A stretch of 64,000 bases of DNA from Myxococcales bacterium. Lineage in GTDB: Bacteria > Myxococcota > Myxococcia > Myxococcales > Myxococcaceae. The stretch covers positions 62,001 to 126,000 of the forward strand of contig JACPVI010000015.1 in assembly GCA_016191815.1 (NCBI GenBank), in the 5' to 3' direction. A model generated the notes under the pieces. It worked only from the letters and a program-made list of their open reading frames with translations. It made no database searches and had not been told where the DNA came from. This document shows positions 42,240-53,114 of the stretch, in pieces; positions within the stretch are counted from its first letter, which is position 1; each line of letters begins with the position of its first letter. Both the position numbers and the translations under genes were made by a program.

Positions 42240-43885
42240 GGGCGCACAGTCCGCCGGGCTTCCTCGGGCACCTGTGGCTGTTGTGGAGGCTGCGGCTTTC
42301 CATCGGCCTCAATCGCGGCAAGGCGCGGAGCCGCGCGCTGGCCATCGCCGCCTTCACCGCCAGCAGCGCTCCCGCGCTCTTGCTCGGGCTCGCCTTCTAC
42401 CGGCTGCTCACCTTCGGCCCGGTGGCGCGCTCGCCGGTGTGGCCGGAGTTCCTCCTCAACCTGTTGTGCTTCGTCACCACCTGCGTGTGGTGCGCCTGGC
42501 CGGTGCTGTCGGCCGGGGTGGACGACCACAGCGAGCTTTCGCGCTACGCCGCCTTTCCCATCTCCGGTTTCAGGCTGATGGTCTCCTCGACGTTGGCCAG
42601 CCTGTTCGAGCCGAGGGCGATCGTGTTCTACGGGCCGATCACCGGCGCGGCGCTTGGGTACATGCGGATTCACCCGCCCACCTCCAAGGTGTTGGCGGGC
42701 GTGCTCTTCGCGGCGTTCGTGCTCTTCAACGCCGCGCTCAGCCGGGTCGGGCTCCACGCAGTGCTCAACGTGCTCAGGCAGAAGCGCAGCGCGGAGCTGA
42801 TCGGCGGTTTCTTCGTGGTGCTGATCATCGGCTGCTCGTTCATCCCGCCCATCGACACCTCCTGGCTCTTGTCCGCCGCGGGAGGGGTGGCCGCGCTCTC
42901 CGAGCGCATCCTCCAGGACGCCGCCCTCGCCCTCTCCCGGGTGCCGCCCGGCTACTTCGGCGATGGGCTGCGGGCGCTCGGCGCGGGAGAGTCCGGGTTC
43001 GCGGTCGGGGCGGCGCTCATCCTTTTGCAGCTCTCCGCCTTGGCGCTGGGAGTGGCCTACTGGCTGCTCTTGCGCTTCCAGCGGAAGGCGGGGAGCTCCC
43101 CGGCTTCCTCGCCGGCACGGGAGAAGGACCCCTTCGCATGGACCGGGAGCTTGTTTCGCACGCTCTTGGCTCGGGAGGCCTTGGACCTCTGGCACAACCC
43201 GAGGGCTCGCCTGCTCGCGTCGGTTCCCTTTCTCCTGACCATCCTGCTCAAGCTGCTCTCGGGGCGGGACCTGTTCGTCTTCTTCCTCGGAGCCACCGCC
43301 GATGCCTGGCTGATGGGCGGGCTGTGCCTGTACGGGGCGGTGGTGATCGCCTCCACCTTCTCGCAGAACGCCTTCGCCTACGACGGGCAGGGGCTGGCGC
43401 TGATGCTCGCCGCGCCGGTGGACCTGTCGTGGGTGCTCAAGGCGAAGAACGCGGTCCATGCGCTGGCGGCCTTGGCGCTCTCCTCTGCGGTGGGCGGCTT
43501 CTATCTGGTGTACTTCCGGCGGGGAGGGCCGCTCGAGCTGGCGTGCGCTTTGGCGGCGGTGGCGGGGGTGCTCCCGGTGCTCCTGTCAGCGGGGAACTTT
43601 CTATCCTTGTATTTCCCGGTGAAGTTCCACGCGGACCTGAGAAGGCGAGACCGGCTTCCCTTCGCCGCCGCGATGCTCGGGGTGGCGGCCGCTGGGCTGG
43701 GCAGCGCTCCTTTCGCCTGGGCGCTCAGGATGAGGACCGCGGACGGCCCGTCCTGGTCGACGGTCGGCCTTCTGGTCCTTTGGGCAGCGGCGAGCTGGGT
43801 CGGCTACTTGGCGCTGCTTCCGCTGGCGTTGCGCTCGCTCCGGGCCCGGGCGGAGAAGGTCCTCCAGGCGATCACCCGCGAGTGA
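42236..43885 (+). CDS. ABC-2-type export permease
   Basis: About 549 residues from a GTG overlapping the ATPase stop. It contains roughly 12 hydrophobic segments, for example ALAIAAFTASSAPALLLGLA, a pair at about 95-140, and LFVFFLGATADAWLMGG. Loop arginines and a soluble part at about 290-320 separate two halves. It is larger than most ABC-2 permeases and may contain two membrane domains in one chain. It forms a two-gene exporter with the upstream ATPase. Confidence 0.85.
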   Translation: MRAHSPPGFLGHLWLLWRLRLSIGLNRGKARSRALAIAAFTASSAPALLLGLAFYRLLTFGPVARSPVWPEFLLNLLCFVTTCVWCAWPVLSAGVDDHSELSRYAAFPISGFRLMVSSTLASLFEPRAIVFYGPITGAALGYMRIHPPTSKVLAGVLFAAFVLFNAALSRVGLHAVLNVLRQKRSAELIGGFFVVLIIGCSFIPPIDTSWLLSAAGGVAALSERILQDAALALSRVPPGYFGDGLRALGAGESGFAVGAALILLQLSALALGVAYWLLLRFQRKAGSSPASSPAREKDPFAWTGSLFRTLLAREALDLWHNPRARLLASVPFLLTILLKLLSGRDLFVFFLGATADAWLMGGLCLYGAVVIASTFSQNAFAYDGQGLALMLAAPVDLSWVLKAKNAVHALAALALSSAVGGFYLVYFRRGGPLELACALAAVAGVLPVLLSAGNFLSLYFPVKFHADLRRRDRLPFAAAMLGVAAAGLGSAPFAWALRMRTADGPSWSTVGLLVLWAAASWVGYLALLPLALRSLRARAEKVLQAITRE

Positions 43886-43958
43886 GCGCCGCGCGGCGCG
43901 CCGGGGTGCCCGATAGCCTGCCGCGGCCCACGCTCCAGCACCCCCGGGCGGGTCGAGC

Positions 43959-44294
43959 CTAGGGCTCTCCGTACATTTCGGAGATGAGCCGCCGTACGCG
44001 GCCCGCCACCGCTGCGCTCAACTGGTCGACCTTCTTGCCGAGCCGCTGCTTGCTCACCGCCCTGATCTGATCGACGGCGACCTCCGCCTGCCGCCCTGCA
44101 CACCGGCACTGCACGCGACTTCTCCAACGCGGATGGAGCTTGGTCGTCAGTGGACAAACCACCACCGTGTCGAGGTACCAGTTCATTTCGTCATGGCTGA
44201 CCACGACGACCGGACGAGTCTTGGCGATCTCGCCACCTCGAGTCGGATCGAGGTCGGCGACATGGACTCCGAAGCGCTCGACGGCGCGGCTCAC
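43959..44294 (-). CDS. mazF: MazF-type endoribonuclease toxin
   Basis: 111 residues. The PemK/MazF fold is shown by VHVADLDPTRGGEIAKTRPV, then DTVVVCPLTTKL and a VAVDQIRAVSKQRLGK segment. These toxins cut mRNA at short sequences. The start GTG overlaps the antitoxin stop (GTGA). All core positions are present, so it should be active. Confidence 0.92.
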   Translation of the reverse strand: MSRAVERFGVHVADLDPTRGGEIAKTRPVVVVSHDEMNWYLDTVVVCPLTTKLHPRWRSRVQCRCAGRQAEVAVDQIRAVSKQRLGKKVDQLSAAVAGRVRRLISEMYGEP

Positions 44295-44554
44295 GCATCT
44301 GCCTCGAGCCCATCCGAGAGCGTCGCGTCGAGGTCGCTCCAGTCCTCGCGCTCACCAGCCATCTTCTTGTACGTCTCCGCCCACGATAAACGGCTCTCGC
44401 GTTTGCCTTTCAGAAGGAGCCCTTCCTCGCGCAGCTCGACCAGAACCTTATCCCTCAGGGAATACCGATCGAGCAGTGTCTTCGGCAACCGCACCCCCCG
44501 GGAGTTGCCAATCGCGACAACCTTCAGCTCGATCTGCTTGCCGGCATTCTTCAT
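44291..44554 (-). CDS. mazE: MazE/AbrB-type antitoxin
   Basis: About 87 residues from the ATG at 44554. The swapped-hairpin DNA-binding domain reads LKVVAIGNSRGVRLPKTLLD, and the acidic tail WSDLDATLSDGLEADA would cover the toxin. A TAATTATAC stretch sits just before the ATG with no Shine-Dalgarno, so the message may be leaderless. The frame is open further upstream, but without signatures. Confidence 0.9.
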   Translation of the reverse strand: MKNAGKQIELKVVAIGNSRGVRLPKTLLDRYSLRDKVLVELREEGLLLKGKRESRLSWAETYKKMAGEREDWSDLDATLSDGLEADA

Positions 44555-44699
44555 CGTATAATTACTGTAGCCACGGGTGGCCCGGTCTTCAACTCGCCGG
44601 CTCCGACGGCGGGGGCGCTGTGGCAGACCCCTGACGGACCCCAGGCCCCTGCAAACCGCAGCTTCCCACCGGTGCAAGACGGTGGCTAACCTTCGCTTC

Positions 44700-44906
44700 G
44701 TGAAACGCCCCGGTGCAGCCACTCCAGCCCCGCCGACCCTCTCGGGCGACCGCCTCAGCAAGTGCGCCGAGCAGTCCCGACAGGCCGAACTGGAGCGCAT
44801 CCGTGCCATGCCGCCGCTCGCTCGAATGGCCGCAGCCCTGGCGCTCGGCAGAAGGCGCCGCGTCCTGGGAGCCCTGGCTCCGAAGCCGCCAGAGCGGCGA
44901 CCATGA
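44700..44906 (+). CDS. Small helical protein, possible antitoxin-like partner
   Basis: About 68 residues from a GTG. CAEQSRQAELERIRAM, PLARMAAALALGRRRRVL and a Pro/Arg tail give a helical, basic protein. In myxobacteria-like genomes such small proteins with an AM(T/P)PLERM-like core often lie just before a nucleotidyltransferase gene. The stop overlaps the next ATG (ATGA). Existence as a gene is uncertain. Confidence 0.4.
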   Translation: MKRPGAATPAPPTLSGDRLSKCAEQSRQAELERIRAMPPLARMAAALALGRRRRVLGALAPKPPERRP

Positions 44907-44974
44907 GCGGCGCGACCACCAGCTTCGAGGCGACCTTGCGGGTGGCAGAGCACGAAATGGCCCGCGGGGGTTGA
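44903..44974 (+). pseudogene. Truncated start of a nucleotidyltransferase-like gene
   Basis: The 23-codon reading frame (TSFEATLRVAEHEMARGG then stop) looks like the first helix of AbiEii/MNT-type nucleotidyltransferases, which normally continue with a GG(x)AV segment. Here it ends at once, and the STT3-like gene begins four bases later. It is best explained as a deleted toxin gene whose upstream partner survives. Evidence is limited to this short similarity. Confidence 0.3.
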
Positions 44975-44978
44975 GCAG

Positions 44979-47225
44979 GTGGCCGCCGCATCCATGGGGA
45001 GCGCGCGGGGGGCCGCCCGGTGGCTCTTTCCCATCGCGCTGCTGGCAATCTCCGCCGGCGTGCGTCTGGCGAGCTGGCCCCAGGTCTTCACCCCCGAGGG
45101 GGTGCGCCTGCTCGGTGACTTCGACTGCTACTACCACGCGCTCCGGGCACGGCGGATCGCCGAGAGCTACCCGAAAGTTCCCTGGCGCGACGAGCAACTG
45201 AACCACCCGAATGGGGCGGACATCCTCTGGCCGCCGCTCTTCGACCAACTGATCGCCACCGGCGCCGTGCTCGCAAGCGACCGATCGCTCCAGGGAGTCG
45301 AACGCTCCGCCGCGCTTCTCCCGCCGTTCCTCGGAGCGGCCACGGTGCTGCTCCTCCTCGCGCTCGGCGGCTCGGTGCTGGGCGGGCGAGCGGCGCTGCC
45401 AGCGCTGCTCCTGGCGCTATTGCCAGCCCACATCGACTACAGCCTGCTGGGAAGAGCGGACCATCATGTCCTGGAGCTGTTGCTCTGCAGCTTGGTGGTC
45501 TTCGGCCTCGCTGCCGCCCTGCGCTCCCCTTCGGGGAGGCGACGCTGGCTGGTCCTCGCCCTGTCGGGGCTTTCGGCCGCGCTCGGCTTCTGGAACTGGA
45601 TGGGCAGCGGCCTCTACGTCGCCCTCCCTTCGGCCTGGGTGGCTGCATGGCACTTCCTGGCGCCTCCGGGTGAGGAATCCGCGGAGCGGGCGGCCTCGGG
45701 GCTGCTCGCCTCCACCGCCATCGGCGCGGCGGTGCTCGCGGTCTCCATCGCGTTCTTCGGCCCCGACGGCGCGCTCGGGAGCACCAGCCTCTCCGGCATC
45801 AGCTCGTTCCAGGTCGCCTCCCTCGCGGCGACCGCTGCCTTCGCGGGGCTGGTCCTGGCCGCCCGCCGCCGTTTCCCGTCGGCTGGCCCTGCCTCACGCG
45901 CGCTTCATCTGTTGCTGGCCGGCTTGCTCCCGCTGCTGGGGCTGCTGGCGGTGCCGGGAATTCGCGAGAGTGTCTTCCGCGCGCTGGCCCAGCTTGGCGC
46001 CGGCCACGCAGCGCAGGACGACATCCCCGAGCTGTACCCGCTCTTCCTCTCGGGATTCGATCCGCTGGCCGATGACGCCCGGCGCGCAGCCGGCCTGTAC
46101 GGGCTCGGACTCGTCGCCATGGTAGCGGCGCTGCCCGCCTTCTTCGCCGCTTGGCGGAAGCGGCCAGAGGAGCGTCCGTTTCTGCTGCTCCTCCTCGTTT
46201 GGGGGAGCGCGCTCTTGGCGCTCACGCTCGTCCGGAGGAGATTCGGCCTCTACCTCACTGTGCCGATGGTGCTCTGGGCAGGACTCGGGCTTCGCGAGGC
46301 CGCATCCGTGCTCGAGAGGCGGCTCGGCGGGAGGTGGGCCCGGCCGACCGTGCTCGCCGCCGGGGCCGCGCTGTTTCTCTCTCCCGTGGGGGCCGGCCTG
46401 AGGCCAATCACCTCCCAGCGGAGTCCCGCTGAGCCAGGCCTCTTGCAGCTGCTCACCGAGCTCCGCGAAGCTCGTCCTGCTTCGGGCGCAAGCGGGGTGA
46501 TGACGGCGTGGAACTTCGGGCACCCCGTCCTCTACTTCGCCAACAAGCCGGTGGTGGCCAGCAACTTCGGCTCCGAAGGCGGCCAGGGCTCGATGGAGGA
46601 TGCGGCGAAGTTCTGGTTCGCAGAGGACAGCTCCGCGGCAGAGGAGTTGCTCGCCAGACGGCAGGCCGGCTTCGTGCTCCTGCCGAATCCGATCGACGTG
46701 GCCTACGGAATCCATCGATTCGCGCCGGTGGGCACATCTCACGCGGTGCTCATCCGGAAGGACCGGGTGCGTGGCCAGCACGTGTCCTTATCGGACTCGT
46801 TCGACCGGCTCTTGGTCGCCAGGCTGTACTTCTGGGACGGAATGCTCGGCTCCGGCTCGGCGCTGGGAGGGTTCCGGCTCCTCCATGAGACTGCCTCCAG
46901 CCGGCCGCCGCACCCATTCCACGAACGCAGGTTCAAGCTGTTCCAGGTAGTACCGGGGGCGGTGGTAACCGTCCCGAACCGGAGCCCTGGAGCGCCGCTG
47001 GTGGCCACCACCCGAGTGCGGACCAATTTCGGCCGGGTATTGGAATGGAAGGCCTCCGCCGGCCCTGGCGAGAACCTCCGGCTTCCCTACGCCACCGGGC
47101 CCAACGGGCAGGTGCTCGTGCAGCCGTACCTCCTCAGCGACGGAGAACGAATCCGCGTCCTCCATCTGACCGAGGAGCAGGTGCTGCGAGGCCAGAGTGT
47201 GGAGGTGTCGCTTGTCGACCGATAA
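44979..47225 (+). CDS. STT3-like oligosaccharyltransferase (GT-C family)
   Basis: 748 residues with about 11-13 membrane helices and a soluble C-terminal domain (about 490-748). The first external loop has the acidic metal motif GDFDCYYHALRARRIAE (about 46). LLGRADHHVLELLLC (about 158) corresponds to the second acidic/His loop of STT3, and WNFGHPVLYFANKPVV (about 511) replaces the WWDYG substrate-recognition motif. It probably transfers a glycan from a lipid carrier to asparagine of exported proteins. The start may be the GTG at 44979 or the ATG at 44994. Confidence 0.8.
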   Translation: MAAASMGSARGAARWLFPIALLAISAGVRLASWPQVFTPEGVRLLGDFDCYYHALRARRIAESYPKVPWRDEQLNHPNGADILWPPLFDQLIATGAVLASDRSLQGVERSAALLPPFLGAATVLLLLALGGSVLGGRAALPALLLALLPAHIDYSLLGRADHHVLELLLCSLVVFGLAAALRSPSGRRRWLVLALSGLSAALGFWNWMGSGLYVALPSAWVAAWHFLAPPGEESAERAASGLLASTAIGAAVLAVSIAFFGPDGALGSTSLSGISSFQVASLAATAAFAGLVLAARRRFPSAGPASRALHLLLAGLLPLLGLLAVPGIRESVFRALAQLGAGHAAQDDIPELYPLFLSGFDPLADDARRAAGLYGLGLVAMVAALPAFFAAWRKRPEERPFLLLLLVWGSALLALTLVRRRFGLYLTVPMVLWAGLGLREAASVLERRLGGRWARPTVLAAGAALFLSPVGAGLRPITSQRSPAEPGLLQLLTELREARPASGASGVMTAWNFGHPVLYFANKPVVASNFGSEGGQGSMEDAAKFWFAEDSSAAEELLARRQAGFVLLPNPIDVAYGIHRFAPVGTSHAVLIRKDRVRGQHVSLSDSFDRLLVARLYFWDGMLGSGSALGGFRLLHETASSRPPHPFHERRFKLFQVVPGAVVTVPNRSPGAPLVATTRVRTNFGRVLEWKASAGPGENLRLPYATGPNGQVLVQPYLLSDGERIRVLHLTEEQVLRGQSVEVSLVDR

Positions 47226-47586
47226 GACGCGCCGCGCGGCCGCGAGAAGGGCGTTGGCCCTGGAGGAAGAAGCGCTCATGGCCGAGTGCGAGCAGGAATT
47301 CTTCATCGCCGGCGGCCCGGGCGGCCAGCACCGAAACGTGACGGCCAGCGGGGTGCGCCTCACCCACCGGCCCACCGAGCTGTCCGTCACCGCCACCGAG
47401 CGGCGAAGCCAGGCGCAGAACCGGGCCGAGGCCCTGAGCAGGCTCATCGAGGGCCTGACGGAGCTGGCCCGCGAGCCGAAGGTGCGGAAAGCCACTCGTC
47501 CCTCCGCGGCCGCGAAGCGGCGACGCCTGGAGGAGAAGCGCCGGCAAGCGACGAAGAAGGCGCTCCGCCGCAGGCGCGAGGACTGA
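47212..47586 (+). CDS. ArfB-like peptidyl-tRNA hydrolase / release-factor-like protein
   Basis: About 124 residues from the TTG at 47212, which has ggaggtg 4-5 bases upstream, inside the end of the STT3-like gene (14-base overlap). The catalytic GGQ loop is GGPGGQHRNVTASGVRLTH, followed by RRSQAQNRAEAL. There is no codon-recognition domain. The C-terminus is very basic (KRRRLEEKRRQATKKALRRR), like the ArfB tail that enters an empty mRNA channel. It should release peptides from stalled ribosomes. Confidence 0.88.
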   Translation: MSTDKTRRAAARRALALEEEALMAECEQEFFIAGGPGGQHRNVTASGVRLTHRPTELSVTATERRSQAQNRAEALSRLIEGLTELAREPKVRKATRPSAAAKRRRLEEKRRQATKKALRRRRED

Positions 47587-47778
47587 TGACCGTCGCGGTC
47601 GGTTGCAATCATCCCGGGGTCTCGACTGCGCTCGCCCCGAGCGGTGTCGAGGGCCGAGATTCAACCGGCCGGGATCCTGAGCCGCGGCAGGGTCGAGGGC
47701 AGGGTGGGGTCGGGGCGTTCACCTACTTGCTTGGCTCAGGGACGCGATGCGGTTGCGCACTTGACCCGGAGCGCACAT

Positions 47779-47802
47779 GCATGATGGCATGAAAGCATGA
47801 TT
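47779..47802. promoter_or_regulatory. Three tandem 8-bp repeats, probable antitoxin operator
   Basis: GCATGATG, GCATGAAA and GCATGATT lie head to tail, ending 12 bases before the antitoxin ATG in a 228-base gap. The regular 8-bp spacing and location suggest cooperative binding of the antitoxin to its own promoter. The rest of the gap (47587-47778) has only a short GTCGAG-containing inverted repeat near 47620-47652. Confidence 0.55.
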
Positions 47803-47814
47803 TGAGGCTTGCAG

Positions 47815-48096
47815 ATGAACGTCGAGACGGACATCAAGAAGGTCGGCAAGAGCGGGCAGATTTCGCTGGGGAAACAGCACGCCGGCCAGTACTTCCGGGA
47901 GGAGCGCCGCGAGGACGGGACCATCGTCCTCGTGCCGGTGGTGGTCGTTTCGCGGTCGCACTGGACCCTCCGAGACGAGGCGAAGATCCGCAGGGCGCTG
48001 GCCTGGGCCGCGAAGACTCCGCCCGAGGCCTCCGATGTGGACGCCCTCGTAGCGAAGACCCTCAAGCAAACTCCCGGGAAAAGACGTGGCCGGTAG
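47815..48096 (+). CDS. AbrB/SpoVT-like antitoxin
   Basis: 93 residues. The N-terminal VETDIKKVGKSGQISLGKQHAG resembles the swapped-hairpin AbrB DNA-binding fold; the C-terminal half (LRDEAKIRRALAWAAKTPPE) is helical and basic at the end. It overlaps the toxin gene by 11 bases. The upstream tandem repeats are the likely operator. Confidence 0.75.
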   Translation: MNVETDIKKVGKSGQISLGKQHAGQYFREERREDGTIVLVPVVVVSRSHWTLRDEAKIRRALAWAAKTPPEASDVDALVAKTLKQTPGKRRGR

Positions 48097-48391
48097 GGTC
48101 ATCCTCGACCTGAACAGCCCGGTCTTCTTGGACGACTTCCTCTCTCTTGACAAGACCGAGCTCGCCCGGGTGGTGAAGGCGCTGAAGAGGATCCGGTCGA
48201 TGGACTGGGACACCTTCCTCAAGCACCGTGGCTCGAAGTGGGAGGAGATCGGCCACGTCCAGGGACCAAACGGTAAGCCCGCCCACTCGTTCCGGCTGAG
48301 CCAGAGGTACCGGGCGCTGGCCTACCGAGATGGTGACTTCCTACGGGTGCTCTCGCTGCACCTCGACCACGACTCGGCTTACGAGGAATAG
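48086..48391 (+). CDS. RelE/ParE-superfamily toxin
   Basis: 101 residues from a GTG inside the antitoxin 3' end. The pattern ELARVVKALKRIRSMDWDTF, SKWEEIGHVQGPNGKPA and SFRLSQRYRALAYRDGDFLR fits the small alpha/beta RelE fold, where basic and aromatic residues in the last strands act on mRNA in the ribosome or on gyrase (ParE). Which target applies cannot be told here. Confidence 0.75.
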   Translation: MAGRVILDLNSPVFLDDFLSLDKTELARVVKALKRIRSMDWDTFLKHRGSKWEEIGHVQGPNGKPAHSFRLSQRYRALAYRDGDFLRVLSLHLDHDSAYEE

Positions 48392-48457
48392 GTCGGCCGC
48401 CCCTGCATGCAGGTTCGGAGCGCAAGGCGACGCGCGGCCGATGGCTGCGCTGGCGGT

Positions 48458-48805
48458 TCACCGGCCGCCGGGGACTCGCAAGGTCCTGATCGCCGCGGCG
48501 CACTTCTCCCGCGAGCGGGTGCGCTCTCCTTCGCTGTCCCCCTTGAAGGTGACGATCAGCGCGCCGACCGGCGCTTCGGCCGGTCCACCGAAGTACGCCT
48601 CGCAGAGGGGCGTGCCGGCCAGTTGCGCCACCTTGCCGAGCGCGGAGTCGGTGGGAATCGCCCCCTCGAACCGAGTGCCTTCGAGCAGGCCGATACCGGT
48701 CTCGATGGACACCGGCTTGGGATCCTTCTTCGGCTCCTGCTTGCAGGCGACCGCCAGGGCAAGGGCGATCGCGCCTGGCACAAACCGCGGGGAGGAAGTC
48801 TCCAT
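48458..48805 (-). CDS. Small lipoprotein, unknown function
   Basis: 115 residues. The signal VPGAIALALAVACKQEPKKD has its lipidation Cys at about residue 21. The mature part contains GTPLCEAYFGGPAEAP and an IVTFKGDSEGE strand with two further Cys. No family recognised. It lies downstream of aconitase on the same strand. Confidence 0.7.
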   Translation of the reverse strand: METSSPRFVPGAIALALAVACKQEPKKDPKPVSIETGIGLLEGTRFEGAIPTDSALGKVAQLAGTPLCEAYFGGPAEAPVGALIVTFKGDSEGERTRSREKCAAAIRTLRVPGGR

Positions 48806-48868
48806 CTCGGCCCAGAGTGTAGTCCCTCCCGGTTGCTCCGGCGCGAGCGAGAGGAGTGAACGCCCCCC

Positions 48869-51646
<2,778 letters not shown>

Positions 51647-51686
51647 ATCGGACTCCTCGAGAGGTGGCGAGGTATGCCGCACGGAT

Positions 51687-51834
51687 GGTCGAGAGTCGAG
51701 GGTCGAGTGTCGAGTGGGCAGTCCAGCGGCCGTCAAGCGCCCCTGACGCCGGCAGGTCGACCAGAGACGGTCCAGCGCCAGACCTCGCTCGACGTCCCAC
51801 TCGACGCTTGACCCTCGACCCTCGACCCTCGACC
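51687..51834. repeat. Inverted repeat element with internal GGTCGAG heptamers
   Basis: The left arm (51687-51718) and right arm (51796-51834) are imperfect complements. Both are built from tandem 7-bp GGTCGAG/GAGTCGA units and end in GTGGG/CCCAC toward the centre. A 77-base middle lies between them. It fills the gap between the PLD gene stop and the aconitase start, so it could be a MITE-like insertion that also works as a terminator. No target duplication is visible. Confidence 0.65.
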
Positions 51835-51845
51835 ACCCCGTACCG

Positions 51846-53051
51846 CTACAACACCCTCCTGAAGAAATGCGCCACTCTTTCCAGCATTCGGGTCCACCAC
51901 GGGCGCGAGCGCCACCGGGCGAGGTCGATCGGCCGGCTGCAGGCGGCGTCCAGCCGCACCGAACGCTCCAGCTCGCGCCCGATGCGCGGGTCGGCGAAGA
52001 ACACGTTCACCTCGTGGTTGAAGCGAAGGCTCATCCGCTCGAGGTTGAAGGAGCCCACCGTGCCCCACGCCCCGTCCACCACCGCTGTCTTGGCGTGGAG
52101 GACTCCGTGGCCCCACTCGTGGACCTTCACTCCCCAGCTCATCAGCCGCTCGTAGAGCGCCCGGCTGGCGAACTGGATCTCCGGGTGGTCCGACTTGCCC
52201 GCCATCACCAAGAGCACCTCCACCCCACGGCGGGCTGCCTCGCGCAGGGCGGCGAGCATCTTCCGGTCGGGCACGAAGTAGGCGGCGCTGATCAACACCG
52301 ACTTGCGCGCCGCGGCGATCGCCCTGAGGTAGCTGGCGTGGATGGCGCGCCTGGAGGTCAGCACGCACAGCCGCACCTCCCCCCTGGGGCGCGAGGGAGT
52401 CGGCACCATCGGCAGGCGCCCCAGCAGCCGGTCCTTCCACTGCATCCGCCAGCTGGCTTGAAATCGGCGCTCGAGCTGCGCCGCCGCCGGCCCCTCGATG
52501 CGCAGCACATCGTCGCGCCAGCCCGCGCCCTCGCCGATCGGCGCCCAGTGCGAGGCGATGTTGACCCCGCCCACGAAGGCCACCTCCCCGTCCACCACCA
52601 GTAGCTTCCGGTGGTCGCGGCGGATGAGCCTCGAGAGCCTCCCGCGCAGCGAAAACGGCTTGAACGGCCGGATGTCGACTCCTCGCGTCCTGAGCGACTT
52701 GAAGAACGATCGCCCGCTCACCCAGGAGCCGAGCCAGTCGTACAGCACGGTGACACGCACGCCCCGCTCGGCTGCCCCCGCCAAGGCGCGGCCGAACAAC
52801 TCCCCCACCGCGTCGTCGATGAACATGTACGTCTCGAGCCGGATGAAGCGGCGGGCCGACCGAATCGCCTCCAGCATCGACGGGTAGGCCTCCACCCCGT
52901 CGCGCAGCAGCTGGCAACGGTTTCCCGGCCAGAGGGCGTGCTGCGGGTCCAGGTAGCGCCGCGCCAGGGCCAGCCGCTCCGCCTCGGGCGCCACCACTTC
53001 CAACCCGCCCGCCTCCGGCGGGACTTCCCCGGCCGGCCCCGTCTCGCGCAT
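51846..53051 (-). CDS. Cardiolipin synthase-like phospholipase D
   Basis: 401 residues. Two HKD motifs: [20 protein letters not shown] (about residue 148) and [20 protein letters not shown] (about 310), the pair that forms one active site. [16 protein letters not shown] precedes the first domain as in ClsB-type enzymes. No N-terminal membrane helices, so it is probably membrane-associated. It makes cardiolipin or transfers phosphatidyl groups; the exact lipid is not known. The gene upstream on this strand is the FHA protein (63-base gap). Confidence 0.9.
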   Translation of the reverse strand: MRETGPAGEVPPEAGGLEVVAPEAERLALARRYLDPQHALWPGNRCQLLRDGVEAYPSMLEAIRSARRFIRLETYMFIDDAVGELFGRALAGAAERGVRVTVLYDWLGSWVSGRSFFKSLRTRGVDIRPFKPFSLRGRLSRLIRRDHRKLLVVDGEVAFVGGVNIASHWAPIGEGAGWRDDVLRIEGPAAAQLERRFQASWRMQWKDRLLGRLPMVPTPSRPRGEVRLCVLTSRRAIHASYLRAIAAARKSVLISAAYFVPDRKMLAALREAARRGVEVLLVMAGKSDHPEIQFASRALYERLMSWGVKVHEWGHGVLHAKTAVVDGAWGTVGSFNLERMSLRFNHEVNVFFADPRIGRELERSVRLDAACSRPIDLARWRSRPWWTRMLERVAHFFRRVL

Positions 53052-53114
53052 CGCAGCTCAAGGGTTGGCACTGGGCCCTCCCTGCGCAACGGAGCCGTCG
53101 GATGCCTCACACCT

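Noticed and set aside
44577-44699. Extended N-terminus of the small 68-residue protein
   Set aside because: No coding pattern in this stretch; it overlaps the mazEF promoter region.
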